From Tethya wilhelma (Eukaryota > Porifera > Demospongiae > Tethyida > Tethyidae), in assembly GCA_964030475.1 (NCBI GenBank), contig CAXIPT010000001.1, positions 23,678,593 through 23,742,592 of the forward strand: a stretch of DNA of 64,000 nucleotides, written 5' to 3'. The notes under the pieces are model-generated. The model was not told the DNA's origin. It worked only from the letters and a program-made list of their open reading frames with translations, and did not search any database. The position numbers were made by a program, and so were the translations under genes. Numbering within the stretch: the stretch's first letter is position 1; each line of letters opens with the position of its first letter. Below, piece after piece: positions 1 through 11,772 of the stretch.

Positions 1-316
1 AAAGTTGGCTCAACACATTCTGGTTCTCTGGAAATGCTTTTCAAGTAAGTCAGTTAGGAAGTACGTAAGTACGTAAGTAAGTTAGAAGAACAAAAATGGC
101 ACTATGGTGGCTTCCCCCTAGCGCTCTCTACGAGTGCTGAGGAAACTTTTTGCGAGTTTCAAGACTTGCAAGCTGTTGGTAATCTGTTAGTGAGAGCCTC
201 TGAGCAACTCTGAAAGTTTGATTTTGTTTGACTAGATTTTTATGGTGACCAACATTTTGTATTGTGTCTATGGGACAGCCGGCCCATTCCTACTATACGT
301 ACTACCGTACGTATGA
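1..316 (+). repeat. R-family repeat, right-end part (cut by window start)
   Basis: This stretch is nearly identical to 30840-31164 and similar to 2005-2300, 3065-3384 and 18545-18920. It runs from 'aaagttggctcaacacattc' to the terminal 'actaccgtacgtatgata'. Its left half lies before the window. It holds no credible coding sequence. The near identity to the copy in RBM48 intron 4 suggests recent movement. Confidence 0.85.
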
Positions 317-325
317 TATTGAAGT

Positions 326-2404
326 AGCAACTTTATCATCTCTGCACTTCTATAGGTGCATTCAGTATTATATACCTGCTGATTACACGAAATTGTCTTC
401 TTGCCGCAAACTTTGAGCATTTCTGTCAAGGTAGTCACAATTTCTTCTGTATTAAATTAACTGACTATTATCAACAACTATTAGTGGTCTATTTTATACA
501 AGTGCAACATCAGCTTATACACAATGCACTTGCAAGTACCTTTGTACACCATTAGTAGTGACGGCTATAGGTCAATTTTGAGTGGGCATGCATGTATAAA
601 GGGAACACCAATTCCATCATGCCTATGTGTTCATAATGGAGTACTACATAATATTACGCATGAACAAGCTATTCACTGTACAAGATATTAAGCTATATAA
701 TGCATTACCAACATGGATATATATAGGGCTTGTAGTATAGTGTTAATTACTACTAGTAGTAAAAAACTTTTAAAAAAAGCAGTGTATGAAAGGGCATGCA
801 ATGCTATAAGCAGTATTGCGTGGAACATGGAATGGTCTCAATTTCGGCACATTAGTTTAGTACTTCATTTTCATGTTAATTTGATCCCTCATAGCTATAT
901 AAATTTGTTATATAAATAGTTTAGAGAAAGATGGGTGTCCACTTCAAACTTTCAAGAGTATAGTTATTTGTGTAGACCTACTATAAGTCAACTGAAAAAT
1001 ATATATGATTTGATTTAATCATGCATTGTTTTCCTTCACGAGGAGTTTCAATAAAACACAAATTTGCAAAATAATGGTCATGCACGTGACCAGAATATAG
1101 TACGCGTATGTCTGCACGCACGTATACCGCATGCTATTGCCGCATTTGTCACAAGCAGTAAGAATCTTGCAAACACTCATAAAAACAGACATAGACATAG
1201 ACAGACATAGTCCTAGAATAGTCAGACGTAGTCCTAGAACATAATTACTTACAGCCAGGCCTCACCAAATTTGCTATTGTAGTGGACCTAGTGTGGCATT
1301 TTGGTCACGTGACCATTATTTTGCGAATTTGTGTTTTTAGTGAAATACCTTGCAAAGGAAAACAATTAATTCGTGATTGCATCAAACCAGATATATTTTT
1401 CAGTGACATAATATTATAGGTCTACACAAATAACTAGCAATGACTTCAATTTGCTACTCTTGAAATTTGAGGTTGGACACCCTATAGAAAGATCTGTACC
1501 AAGTCTTATACATAGCTTCATTTATTACACTATAAATGGTTCAAATTCCTGCCAATCTTATCACTCGGCTAAAAAGTGGAATAAAGTACAGCAGGCAGGA
1601 TTACATTATATTGGCCAAGATTTGGGCACAAAAAAAGGGAGTATAGTCATGTGCCGAAATTGAGACCATTCTGTGTTTCAATACTTTTTATAGCATTGCC
1701 CATTCCTACACTGCACACTACAGTGAGGAAACTATCAGAGACTGGTTAGTCTCTACAAAAAACTGAGTAGAAGCCTAATTGTCTGCTAGAGCAGCTAATG
1801 CGCATGCATTAAAATTTCATGTGGCTAATCATTATCCATGATCAATGACCTTTAAACTCTACAAGAAGATGGCTATATATATACATTATGAATTTATACT
1901 CTCAGTTTCAAAGCTTTCCAGTTTTTGTTTAGGCTTATTAATTTGTAATGAAAACGAGTATCAAGGAATGTTACCTATGAAAAGAATTTATACTTTGTGC
2001 TGTCAAAGTTGGCTCAACACATCTGTTTTGGCTCTCTGCAAATCCTTAGTAAGTCAGTTAGGAAGTAATTTTAGTATACGTATGTAAGTGGCTTCCAACC
2101 AGCGCTCTCTTCGAGTTCTGAGGAAAGTTCCAACTTTGTGTGAGGTTTAGACTTTGCATGTAGCTGGTAATCTGTAAGTGAGAGCCTTTGAGCAAGTTTG
2201 AAGACTTAATTTTGTTCTACTAGATTTTTATGATCATAAACATTAATTTTTGTATTGTGTCTATGGCCCATTCCTACTATACGTACTACCATACGTATGA
2301 TATATCTGGCCTCCCTTTGTCTTGGCACTTGGCACAAAAGGCACTGTTTATGTGCACTCCACAACCATGCATAAGTATGTACATCATAATTATACTCTTA
2401 TTAT
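326..2404 (+). repeat. 2.1-kb dispersed duplication, copy A (contains R element with nested transposon)
   Basis: This block matches 16850-19015 along its whole length, starting near 'gaagtagcaactttatcatc' and ending beyond 'ctggcctccctttgtcttgg'. Inside is an R-family element (about 712-2303) whose left arm (735-860) is the inverse of 1650-1710. That element is split by a 550-bp inverted-repeat transposon at 933-1482. Short open frames here are repeat noise. Confidence 0.8.
933..1482. mobile_element. Nested inverted-repeat DNA transposon, copy A (8-9-bp TSD)
   Basis: It begins GGGTGTCC and ends GGACACCC. The terminal inverted repeats are about 160 bp and include 'tttgtgtagacct' on the left and its complement on the right. 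Flanks carry 'agaaagat' on both sides, with a few extra bases on the right. The R copies at 2405 and 25090 hold the unoccupied site ('catagaatgagc', 'catagaatgatc'). There is no transposase, so it is non-autonomous. An 8-9-bp duplication fits MULE or hAT elements; which one is not decided. Confidence 0.75.
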
Positions 2405-3384
2405 CACAAGTAGTAAAAATTTTGAAAAAATAAGTAGTGTAGGAATGGGCAGTGCCGTAAAAAGTATTGGAACAAGGAATGGTCTCAATTTCGGCACATG
2501 ACTACTTCATTTTCATTTTGATCCCTCATAGTTATATTATTGTTATAAATTGTTCATAGAATGAGCTGTACTTGAATGGTTCAAATTCCTGCCAATCCTA
2601 TATCACTCAGCTAAAAAGTAGACAAAGTACAGCAGGCAGGATTAGATTACGGGCCAAGACTTAGTAACAAAAAATGAAGTAGTCATGTGCCGAAATTGAG
2701 ACCATTCCTTGTTCCAATACTTTTTACCGCACTGCCCATTCCTACACTACTTATTTTTTCAAAATTTTTACTACTTGTTTATTCACTTTTTTCAACACTA
2801 CAGTGAGGAGACTATCAGAGACTGGTTAGTCCCTGCAAAAAGCTTGAGTATACATTGTCTGCTAGAGTAGCTAATGCGCATGCGCATTAAATGCCACGTG
2901 GATGATCAATGACCTTTGAACTCTACAGGAAGATGGCTACATTGAAGTACATGAATTTATACTCTCAGTTTCAAAGCTTTCTAGTTTTTGTTTAGGCTTA
3001 TTTGTGATTAAAACGAGTATCAAGGAATGTAGTACCTATGAAAAAAAGTTACTTAATTTGTGCTATCAAAGTTGGCTCAACACATTCTGGTTCTCTGGAA
3101 ATGCTTTTCAAGTAAGTCAGTCAGAAAGTACGTAAGTAAGTTAGATGAACAAAAATGGCACTATAATAAATTGTGGCTTCCCACTAGCTCTCTCTACGAG
3201 TGCTGAGAAAAGTTTCTGTGAGTTGTAGACCTTGCATGCAATTGGTAATCTGTCAGTGAGAACCTCTGAGCAAGTTTGAAGACTTAATTTTGTTTTGGTA
3301 GATTTTTATGATCATAAACATTTTGTATTGTGTCTATGGGACAGCCGGCCCATTCCTACTATACGTACTACCGTACGTATGATA
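2405..3384 (+). repeat. R-family element, full-length copy
   Basis: It starts 'aagtagtaaaaattttg' and ends at the 'ccgtacgtatgata' terminus. The first ~110 bp recur inverted at about 2680-2780, giving a foldback 5' part. A unique ~600-bp right part follows. Length is about 1 kb, like 30131-31164. No protein is encoded, so it is non-autonomous. It lacks the nested 550-bp insertion and serves as the empty site. Confidence 0.75.
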
Positions 3385-3444
3385 CGTACGGTAGTACGTA
3401 TAGTAGGAATGGGCCGGCTGTCCCATAGACACAATACAAAATGT
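3318..3444. repeat. Perfect palindrome, two R termini joined end to end
   Basis: Arms of about 63 bp are perfect inverse complements around a one-base centre at 3381. The right arm continues as an inverted R right end to 3518, where a single N stands. The right arm is closer to the 1-316 and 30840 copies than to its own left arm. This may be a real end-to-end insertion or an assembly join. Confidence 0.85.
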
Positions 3445-3519
3445 TGGTCACCATAAAAATCTAGTCAAACAAAATCAAACTTTCAGAGTTGCTCAGAGGC
3501 TCTCACTAACAGATTACNT

Positions 3520-5790
3520 CTACGCACATTATGGCTTCACTACGTGGTGTAAATTACTACGCGTACAACTTCCGTGCAATAGCACCTTTAATAACTAGTA
3601 CATATATGTTTTTACTGTAAATTAGCATGGTTCCGCTGGCAATTTTTTTTCCAAAACCGGTTCAGATATAATTTTATTAGATCTATTACCCAACCAGATT
3701 TGTTTTCAATGGGTACCCCCATTATATGAGTAACTGGCTTACTTAATACCAAAGGAAGGAGTGATTTAAAACTAAAATACTGTCAAAATTCGAGTTCAGC
3801 GTCTAAACTTTACCTATAGTACAACGAAAAATCTTAAAAACTTACCTGAAAGAGACTGTGCCACAAACAATTTGAATCCTTGGCCGGTGCCACGTGCGCA
3901 ATATAAAAATCCGTACGAATTTTTTTCTATGCAAAATATACGGTATCCTATTCAAGTAAAACTTTAACCCCGTATATCTCCCATTCTAGTAGATCAATTG
4001 TCGCTGGACAAGTTGCATTAGAAAGTACTATTATTACCTAGTCGTGTCTAGCAATGAGTTAGAATGGCTACTTAAAAGCAAAAGAGACTAGCAGATTATT
4101 TCGAGCAACCTCAATTCTGTTAGGTCCGAAATCGCTATTACTTGAACAAGATTTCCAGGAAAACAAAAGACACTGAGGTGGTTTTGAACACACAAAGTAA
4201 CTTCTTTTCATCCGGACTAGCGTCTTTTACACTTTTTTACTGCCAAAATGTACTAAAACAAGATCTAGAAACTTAGCCTATAAATTTGTGTACTTCAGTG
4301 CAGCCATCTTATAAAGTTATGTAGTAGAGTTCAAAGGTCGTTTTCTATCCACGTGGCATTTAATGCGCATGCGCATTAGCCTAGTTTAGCTTTATGAAAA
4401 CAGTTACTGCTACCCAAGCTTTTTAACCAGTCTCTGATAGTCTCCACACTTTATAGTGTTGAAAAAAAAGTGAATGAACAAGTATAGTAAAAATTTCATA
4501 AAAATTAGTGGGACAGTGCTGTAAAAAGTAAGGAAACAAGGCATGCATGTCGCAATTTCGGCACATGACTACTTCATTTTTATGTCCAAGTCTTCGGCAA
4601 TTTAACCTAAGAGTTTTGAGGGTTAACTGAAAAATAACATTTCGTAGATAAATTGCCTGCTTATGTACTTTAGCTAACCTACCTGTAGCCATGCAATGCA
4701 TGTATATACTGTGATTGATGGTTTGCACGATCAAGGCACTGATTATTATAATAATATTAATGGGCATGTACAGCATTGTTTGAACCATATATCTGTATTT
4801 ATTTTTTCTTGCCCGTTGTCAAGTGGTTGTTAAGTTTTACAGTGGTCTATAAATGCTATACAGTCCCTGCTACTGTGTACATTTTGATAGGAGGGCATAT
4901 ACAGATCCCTGTGGTTAGGGAAATTGTGTTATACAGACCCTCAAGCAAGTAGTGTGCAAAAATTACAAGCTATTGCGCAATAGTTATTGTTGCTACGCGT
5001 GGAACAGCTGGGTTCAAAGTTCACGCTAGTCTTCTTACAGGCTTTGTTTGCTTGTGTGACTAACCAAAACTCAAAAAGAACAGCGTTGACAATAGCAGCA
5101 GACATCAGAGAGGTTTTATCAGCAAGAAAAGTCGGTGAGTTGCAAATATTCAACCTTTTGTAGTGCCGCGGTGGTTCAGCCTGACACTGAGTACTGAACG
5201 GCCCGTTTGCTGTCCAACGCTCCAGAGTCCATGGCTGTTGCTGTTTTAGCTGTAGCGATGTGAAACAGCAGAGTGTTTTCCTTTTGGCTGTTTACAGGTA
5301 CATTCAGAACAGTTGTCAACATAAGTCTTTTTCTGGAGGATGGTTTTTTCTGGACAGTTCATTTTCTAATTTCTTGAAAGAGTTCAATGTCTTTTTCCGG
5401 ATACGTTGTTGTTGAAAAGATCGAGAAATTCAAAAAAAATGGCTTGCAACTTACGAAGCTAGCTATTTATAGTGTGCCAGTTGTTCGTTGCCAGGAAGTT
5501 TTTCACCATAGTAGCAGGGCAAGAAAACACTTATTGACCAATCATTCGGTTTGTATGGAATATACAGTGCATTCACCCTCGGGCTATCGCCCTCGGGTAT
5601 CAGGCACTGTATATTCCATACAAACCTCATGCTTGGTCAATAACTATAACATATGACTGGAGGATGCATGAGGAATCGAAAATGAAAATGAAGTAGTCAT
5701 GTGCCGAAATTGCGACATGCATGCCTTGTTTCCTTACTTTTTACAGCACTGCCCATTCCTACCCCACTAATTTTTATGAAACTATACATT
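3520..5790 (-). repeat. Divergent R-family element, minus orientation
   Basis: Positions 4495-4585 ('acatgactacttcattttta' region) are the inverse of 5690-5780, the foldback part of R. 4315-4450 matches, in reverse, the segment with 'agactggtta' and 'gcgcatgcgcatta'. Similarity fades towards 3520. The interior 4585-5690 has no recognisable gene. Short frames at 4423-4788, 4941-5153 and 5387-5656 show no family signature. Confidence 0.6.
5531..5643. repeat. Foldback (hairpin) element
   Basis: Outer arms 'ttattgacca' and 'tggtcaataa' and inner arms 'tttgtatggaatatacagtg' and its complement pair around a GC-rich loop with two 'ccctcggg' copies. It is 113 bp, typical of a small non-autonomous DNA element, and sits inside the divergent R copy. 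Confidence 0.75.
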
Positions 5791-6317
5791 ATCTAAATTA
5801 TACACATGCACCATATTCCATGATTCTAGAGCAATAGACCTTTAGCTCCTTTTCAGGAAATAGAAAATTAAAGATACTTGCAAGAGATTCTGAAGTGATT
5901 GAACAGAAAGAGAACGAATGTGTACCAAAAATTGGGATAGCTATACATTAATTTTAGTCAATTCAAGGACATTGGCAAGTTGAAAAGAACACAAATTAAA
6001 ATACATGCATTCATAAACTTAATATAATTGTTCGGGGGTATTATGAGCTCATACATGATAGGAGAATGGTGACTTAATACAAACACTCAAACATTCAGCT
6101 TAGGAGAACAACAAGTTATACAATAAATCTTTTTTGCACATCAAGTTGAGAAGATGTTAAGTGGCAGCATGATAAAGGTTATGCACAGCAACCATGGCAG
6201 TTCATGACCCAAGGATGGTGTGAACTTTCATTCACGAATCAGCTAGTAGTTAAAAAGAGCTTGCTAATCATGAATCTAACCATTGAACGACAAAGATAAT
6301 TTTTCTCCCTGTTAGGT

Positions 6318-7445
6318 ATGGAATCGTTTGACGATATAGGATCTACCTCAAATGTATCGAGTTCTGAAGATTCATACTTTGAAATGGACAAAAACAATCA
6401 AATGAACGGCACTTTAAAATTTAATGATAATGGTCATAGTGATCTGAATGTCATGGAAATTTTTGCCATTATAAGGATACTTCAGTCTATTGGATACTTA
6501 TCTATTGTGATCTTTGGCACTGGACTAAACAGCTTCTTAATTTTAATAATTATCAAGTCTAGGTCACTGCATCAAAGGGGCTACTTCATTGCAATGGAGA
6601 TACTCATTAGCGATCTACTACTCACACTCTCCCTATTACCATCTACAGTGGTGGCATCTCTACTCAATCAATGGACTCTTGGGGATGACATATGTAATGC
6701 CTTTGCTTTTTTTGCTGTATGGATGCAGATAGAGCGGTGGCTACTTACATTACTTCTAGCCATAGATAGGACACTCACTGTATGGAAGCCATTCACGTAT
6801 ATAAATGAGTCAGGAAAGTGGCTAATCCCTGTTCTATCTTTGTTATCTTGGGTCACTGGTCTAGTGATAGCGATTCTTCCAGTTGAAAGTATTGTAGGAT
6901 GCTACAAGTACTATCCTGAATTAAAAGCATGCACATTTAACAGACCTGATCTCCTGAAATGTCCGATTTATGTCCTCGTTCTCGGTACATTTTTGTTTGC
7001 ATTTGGGGGAGTGCTTCCAGCATTACTGTATTTTACACTTTACTGGAAAGCCAGAAAAATCAATAGGACAATCGTAAATACTCAAGTAGCATTGAACTGC
7101 AAAAGTGCAAGGAATAGCAGCACTTCAAACAAGAGAAAAGCAACATTTATTATTCTGTTTTTCACAGTAGTTGGGTTGTCGATTCCATTTTACTCTGTCT
7201 TAATTGTACAAGTGATCACATCTTTGGACAGCAAATCTTTTACGACTATTGGTAACATTTTGTTCTGTTTCACACACCTCCTATACCATGGAATTGTGAT
7301 TGCTGATCCTCTCTCAATAATGAAGAACAAAGATATGAAGGCAGCAATGGCTACATTCAAAAACAATTGCACAAAACGACTTCAGAGTGCTATAAGTGAA
7401 ATTCTAAGAATGAAACCTGAACATCAAGTTACAACTATGAGATAG
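6318..7445 (+). CDS. Class A (rhodopsin-like) G protein-coupled receptor, 375 aa
   Basis: This is a seven-helix plasma-membrane receptor; ligand unknown. About 50 residues form an extracellular, Asn/Ser-rich N-terminus with a potential N-glycosylation site (NGT). Class A marks: Asn71 in helix 1, Asp99 in helix 2 (the sodium-site position), Cys126 before helix 3 with Cys195/Cys205 in loop 2 for the usual disulphide, and Asp150-Arg-Thr in place of DRY. Helix 7 carries DPLSI where NPxxY is usual. Helix 6 (about 275-300) and a short basic tail follow. Coding is intronless; the ATG follows 'ctccctgttag', a likely 3' splice site, so a 5'UTR intron is probable. It is not close to the two receptors downstream. 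Class is confident; coupling and ligand cannot be read. Confidence 0.85.
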   Translation: MESFDDIGSTSNVSSSEDSYFEMDKNNQMNGTLKFNDNGHSDLNVMEIFAIIRILQSIGYLSIVIFGTGLNSFLILIIIKSRSLHQRGYFIAMEILISDLLLTLSLLPSTVVASLLNQWTLGDDICNAFAFFAVWMQIERWLLTLLLAIDRTLTVWKPFTYINESGKWLIPVLSLLSWVTGLVIAILPVESIVGCYKYYPELKACTFNRPDLLKCPIYVLVLGTFLFAFGGVLPALLYFTLYWKARKINRTIVNTQVALNCKSARNSSTSNKRKATFIILFFTVVGLSIPFYSVLIVQVITSLDSKSFTTIGNILFCFTHLLYHGIVIADPLSIMKNKDMKAAMATFKNNCTKRLQSAISEILRMKPEHQVTTMR

Positions 7446-8138
7446 CTATAACATTTACTATAGATAAATCTTATCAAACAAGTATTATACATTGGGAAAA
7501 AGGCAGCTGATTGATAGGTGAATGTATTATTTAGACCTAGCTATAAACAAGTGTATTTGAACAAAAATTTATAAGGGTAGTATAGATATTATAAGCTTAT
7601 CAATAGCATAAAATATTGTTTATTGTTAATAATTATGTTTTCATTTCAATTTCTCAGTAAAAAACATTCTCAACTTGCAAATAATGCATTGAATAAATTA
7701 CATGACTGTGTATACACATGTATAATAAACTACAATACACAATAAAAATCATGCAGCTTTTGCTCATATTAAATTTCCGGGCCTGTTACAGTACAGTACC
7801 TATTCTTACAGGCTTATAAGCTAGATGATGATTGCTTAGTCATATCAAGCTAGATCATGATCAAGAAATGCCGCTACATAATAGTGCTAACTTTCACTGT
7901 TTTAGGGATATTTATTGTTTAGAAACTTTCCAAGTGCACACAATAAATGGTAGCAAATAGCACTATTTGTGAACACTATATGTTTACATGTGAGTCATCA
8001 CACCACATGCACAGTCAGGTACGTGCTAGGGTATAAGTAACAAGTAGCTGTTTTTGTGCTTAAAAATCAATATTGAAGTGCATGAGTTGGTGATTATCAG
8101 TGTGTCACTTTGTTCATCATAACCACCACATCATCAAC

Positions 8139-9239
8139 ATGAATAATACTACTTACTTTGAGACTCAAGAAATACTGTCAGGAAGTGGTTCTACAACTGA
8201 AACTCAAAGCATCACTTCTCTGTTACCAGTGAGTGTAGTAGTAGTTACACCATTCCTTGTAATCCTGCTCATCATCTCAACATTTTCAAATGGAATCCTC
8301 ATGGCTCTTGTCTTGAAAGCTTCAAGAGCGGCCATCAATAGTATCAATATTTACTTGTTTTCACTGAGCTTGGTAGGATTGCTGGAGTGCGTCAATATCT
8401 TCCTACTCATCATTGTCACTGCAGGAAGAAGGTTCTTATTCACTCGAGGAATATGTGGCGTCAATCTTTTCATTGTTGGCACAACAAACTACCTACTTCC
8501 TCTCCTACACTTCCTAATAAGCCGAGAGCGATACAAAGTCATTAAAGATCCTCTCAAGTCCTTTAGCAGAAACAGGCAAGCCTATATCTCCACTCTAATT
8601 GTTTGGCTTGTCATGCCAATAGTTGGTGCAGTGCTTACAGCTTTGGTTTTCATTAAGAATCCACTAGGACTTAACGGCGATGGACACTTCATCTGTTGGG
8701 GTATAAACGAAAGATTGCTTCTAGAGAAAGAGAATCATCACAATAACACTCTCCTTGTAGTGATGAATCTAGTACTTATAGTGATAGTGACTGTGTCGAG
8801 TGTGTTAATTTTAATGCTGACTATGGCTCATTATGTAAAGATATTTCGTGAGCTGAAAGCAGTGAAGAAATATCGTCTGGATTTTAACAAGAAACAAAGG
8901 AGTCCATTTGCTCTTGCAAACATTCAAATAAGAGGACAGGACAAACCGCTGCACACTCCCACTGAAGAGAGATCATCCAGATCACTGATCATTATATACC
9001 TTGTTCACTTCATCTGTACCACACTGGGACAAGTCACTCTTAATATCTTGATCCTGATCAGTCTAACAAATTCACTCTCACGAAATGGAACTGAAACTCT
9101 TACAGTTATCCTAGCTACATTCATGTCTATTTACTACATTCCTACAGCCAACCCTGCTATCCTCATCATTGCCAATAGAAAGTTTAGAAAGCGTGTTTAT
9201 GGGTTGCTCAAATGTAAACTAAACCCAGATGGAGACTGA
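8139..9239 (+). CDS. Class A-like GPCR, 366 aa (paralog of the 10161 gene)
   Basis: A seven-helix receptor. The first ATG in frame is 8139; the open frame extends upstream to a GTG that should not be used. Key positions: Asn51 in helix 1, Cys106 at the start of helix 3, Glu130-Arg-Tyr (ERY form of the G-protein switch), and NPAIL in helix 7 without the usual Tyr. Helix 2 reads LFSLSLVGLL, so the otherwise near-universal acidic residue of helix 2 is absent. The N-terminus (about 30 residues) is Thr/Ser-rich with an NNTT glycosylation site. The third cytoplasmic loop is long and basic. Shared loop and helix 7 wording (KPL, TANPAIL, NRKFRKR) ties it to the next gene by tandem duplication. The ligand is unknown. 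Confidence 0.85.
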   Translation: MNNTTYFETQEILSGSGSTTETQSITSLLPVSVVVVTPFLVILLIISTFSNGILMALVLKASRAAINSINIYLFSLSLVGLLECVNIFLLIIVTAGRRFLFTRGICGVNLFIVGTTNYLLPLLHFLISRERYKVIKDPLKSFSRNRQAYISTLIVWLVMPIVGAVLTALVFIKNPLGLNGDGHFICWGINERLLLEKENHHNNTLLVVMNLVLIVIVTVSSVLILMLTMAHYVKIFRELKAVKKYRLDFNKKQRSPFALANIQIRGQDKPLHTPTEERSSRSLIIIYLVHFICTTLGQVTLNILILISLTNSLSRNGTETLTVILATFMSIYYIPTANPAILIIANRKFRKRVYGLLKCKLNPDGD

Positions 9240-10160
9240 TCACAACATTATAATTATATAGAAGATACAGTATGCACTCGATCAGCACCACATCTATACA
9301 GACCACATTATTAAATGCTCTTCAATCTTCTGCATATTAGCTTTTTGGTCAAACATAATATTATGGTTATACAGTTACAGTACTCATAGTCTATAGTTAC
9401 ACTGGTACATATGTCAACATCGATCTGACCATGCATATACATTAATTGTACATGAACATGAATTTGATATGTTTCTCACTGTGATGCTATAAGTGTTACA
9501 TACTTTAATACTATAATAATGCTGATTTTTGATATTGATCGTGCAGTGTAAGTACACACTAAAACTAATCTGGTTATGAGTAGCTTATCTATATGCAGGC
9601 ATGTCAGAATGAACTACTTGCCTGATTAGAAAATAACCAAGTATACAATTATACACACATAACCATGGGTTTGACATTGTGCAAATCTAGCATTGTTATC
9701 CCTTCCCCGTCCTAGCTTCTTATACATAAAAGTGCACCAATAGGGCCTGTATGGCATAATAAACAAGGTGTATATTAAATCTTAAGCAAAATAACTTGAT
9801 TTGCTACATCTGCAGCATACATGGTCTAAAATTAAAAACTAAGTTAAACTTAAATAATTGTTCCCATGGTGCTAATCGAGGGTATTTTAGGCTTGAATAC
9901 TGATAATGATGACCCACAGGAAGAGTAAATTTCACAAACTAGAACCTTCCAATATACCGCTATCACAATTCTTTTGATATAAGGTGGACCATGTAACATA
10001 AACATGCAACATAAGATTATGTAACTGTTAATGCTGTTCATGCAAATAAATTCAGAATTCAGTATTTACATACACAGTATTGTATAGTAAATGCTAGGAA
10101 ATGATATATGTAAAAGAGTAAACTATCATTGTCATTCAACAGGCCCAATATTAACAAACA
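9240..10160. other. Intergenic AT-rich stretch between two paralogous GPCR genes
   Basis: No coding sequence, RNA gene or repeat of the families above is visible. 'cattcaacag' at 10133-10142 could be a 3' splice site for a 5'UTR intron of the next receptor. Confidence 0.5.
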
Positions 10161-11366
10161 ATGGTTACCAACTGCACTAACGATGAATGGCAAGAAGCTA
10201 CTCTCGAGATCAATGTCACTGCAAATAATTGTTCAGGACTTCTGAATGCAACAAACATCATTATTTCCCTCCTACCAAACGGAGTACAGGCGTTCACACC
10301 ATTTTTCGCTTTTTTGCTGATCGTTGCGATTATCTGTAATATCATGTTGATGGCTCTCGTTCTCAAAGCATGCAAGGTCAACAACAGTATCAACATCTAT
10401 CTGTTCTCCTTGAGTGTCGGTGGCTTACTACAGTGTGTCAATGTCGTATTGCTGCTTGGACTCATCTTTGCACGAACGTGGGTGTTTGGAACCATTGTGT
10501 GCGGGATAAACAAATTCATCATTCTCATTACCAATGCAATGCTGCAGATCCTCCATCTAATCATTAGCCGAGACAGATACAAGGCAATCAAAAATCCTCT
10601 CAAGTCCCATCAAAAGAAAAAGCAAGCATACATATATTCTGCTGTACTATGGATAGCCACGATAGCTGTCATAGGGGGTGTTTCATTGTTTGACGACATA
10701 AGAAATCCTCCCACACCAAAGGAGGATGACGATGGCTTTGTGTGCTATGGATTGAGTAACCAGCCTTCTGAATTAAGCTTCATCTTCAGTGTATTAATTT
10801 CGCTGCTATCGTTTATCGTAGCTACCACCATTGCCCTGGTAACGTTGTCTCATTACATCGGTATAATTAGAGAGCTGAAGGAGATTGATAGACACCGTGC
10901 TGAGTTCAGGAGGTTGAACACTGATGATCACACTACTCAAGTTTTGAAAGTGAATGGTGAAGATAAGCCCCTTTTCACAACCTCTGAAGAGAGGACGGCA
11001 AAATCCCTTGCTATAATTTACCTGGTCCAATTCACCTGTACAGTTATCAGCAATACTATAGGTTCCATCATATTAATCACTTACAGGACAACTGATTTCA
11101 TTGACGTACCACAAGGAAGAGTTTCGTTTGATATCTTGGTACTACTCCTTTTTGCCTTCTATTTCATCCCAACAGCCAACCCAGCAATTCTTATCCTAAC
11201 CAACAGAAAATTTAGGAAACGCATCATTGGTCTACTAAGATGTGAGCTTAAGCCTGATATTGAAGCTGACACTGAACCAGCTCAGAGAAACACAGTTAGT
11301 TCACGAAGTTCCTCACGAATGAGTACTAGGCAAGAAAAGCGTGTAAACCAGCATGGTACATCATAA
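10161..11366 (+). CDS. Class A-like GPCR, 401 aa (paralog of the 8139 gene)
   Basis: A seven-helix receptor with an ATG at 10161. The N-terminus has several NxT/NxS glycosylation sites. Asn60 marks helix 1, Cys114 helix 3, and Asp138-Arg-Tyr is a canonical DRY. Helix 2 has LFSLSVGGLL, so like its neighbour it lacks the usual Asp. The third loop (about 225-280) is charged and ends EDKPLF, matching QDKPLH in the neighbour. Helix 7 carries TANPAIL, followed by a basic helix 8 (NRKFRKR) shared by both. The last 35 residues are Ser/Arg-rich, plausible phosphorylation sites for arrestin binding. Coding is intronless. Family is clear; ligand and coupling are unknown. Confidence 0.85.
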   Translation: MVTNCTNDEWQEATLEINVTANNCSGLLNATNIIISLLPNGVQAFTPFFAFLLIVAIICNIMLMALVLKACKVNNSINIYLFSLSVGGLLQCVNVVLLLGLIFARTWVFGTIVCGINKFIILITNAMLQILHLIISRDRYKAIKNPLKSHQKKKQAYIYSAVLWIATIAVIGGVSLFDDIRNPPTPKEDDDGFVCYGLSNQPSELSFIFSVLISLLSFIVATTIALVTLSHYIGIIRELKEIDRHRAEFRRLNTDDHTTQVLKVNGEDKPLFTTSEERTAKSLAIIYLVQFTCTVISNTIGSIILITYRTTDFIDVPQGRVSFDILVLLLFAFYFIPTANPAILILTNRKFRKRIIGLLRCELKPDIEADTEPAQRNTVSSRSSSRMSTRQEKRVNQHGTS

Positions 11367-11772
11367 GTAAACAGATTTATGCAAATAACATTGGACCATT
11401 AGGTAGCTAGTTAGAAATTAAGACATGCAGTGTAGACTTGTAGCATAATCATGCTGTCCACTAATACAATCCATTAACAATAGCTGTATATACTTTTCAA
11501 TCACACATACAGTAGATTGTACATGTACATTGTAATTACAATAGTAATAGTAACTTGGGCCACAACTAAAAAGAAGTTTTTTGAAAATTGTTTTTCGTCA
11601 ATGATGAATGATCCGATTTTTCTATGTAATTCCTAATATTTACGACCAAAAGGAGTATGGAAATATTGTTGCATGGTGAAGACCCATATGCATGGTTTAC
11701 TATGCCATGATACTATTAAGGCCTAGACTTGATTAATTTTGTTCTAATGTTTACTTGCTCCACTAGCTACTA

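Noticed and set aside
4941..5656. Short frames in the middle of the divergent R copy
   Set aside because: No similarity to transposases or host genes, and they include the 5531-5643 hairpin.
8100..8138. 13 extra N-terminal codons of the second receptor
   Set aside because: They begin at GTG; the first ATG is 8139.
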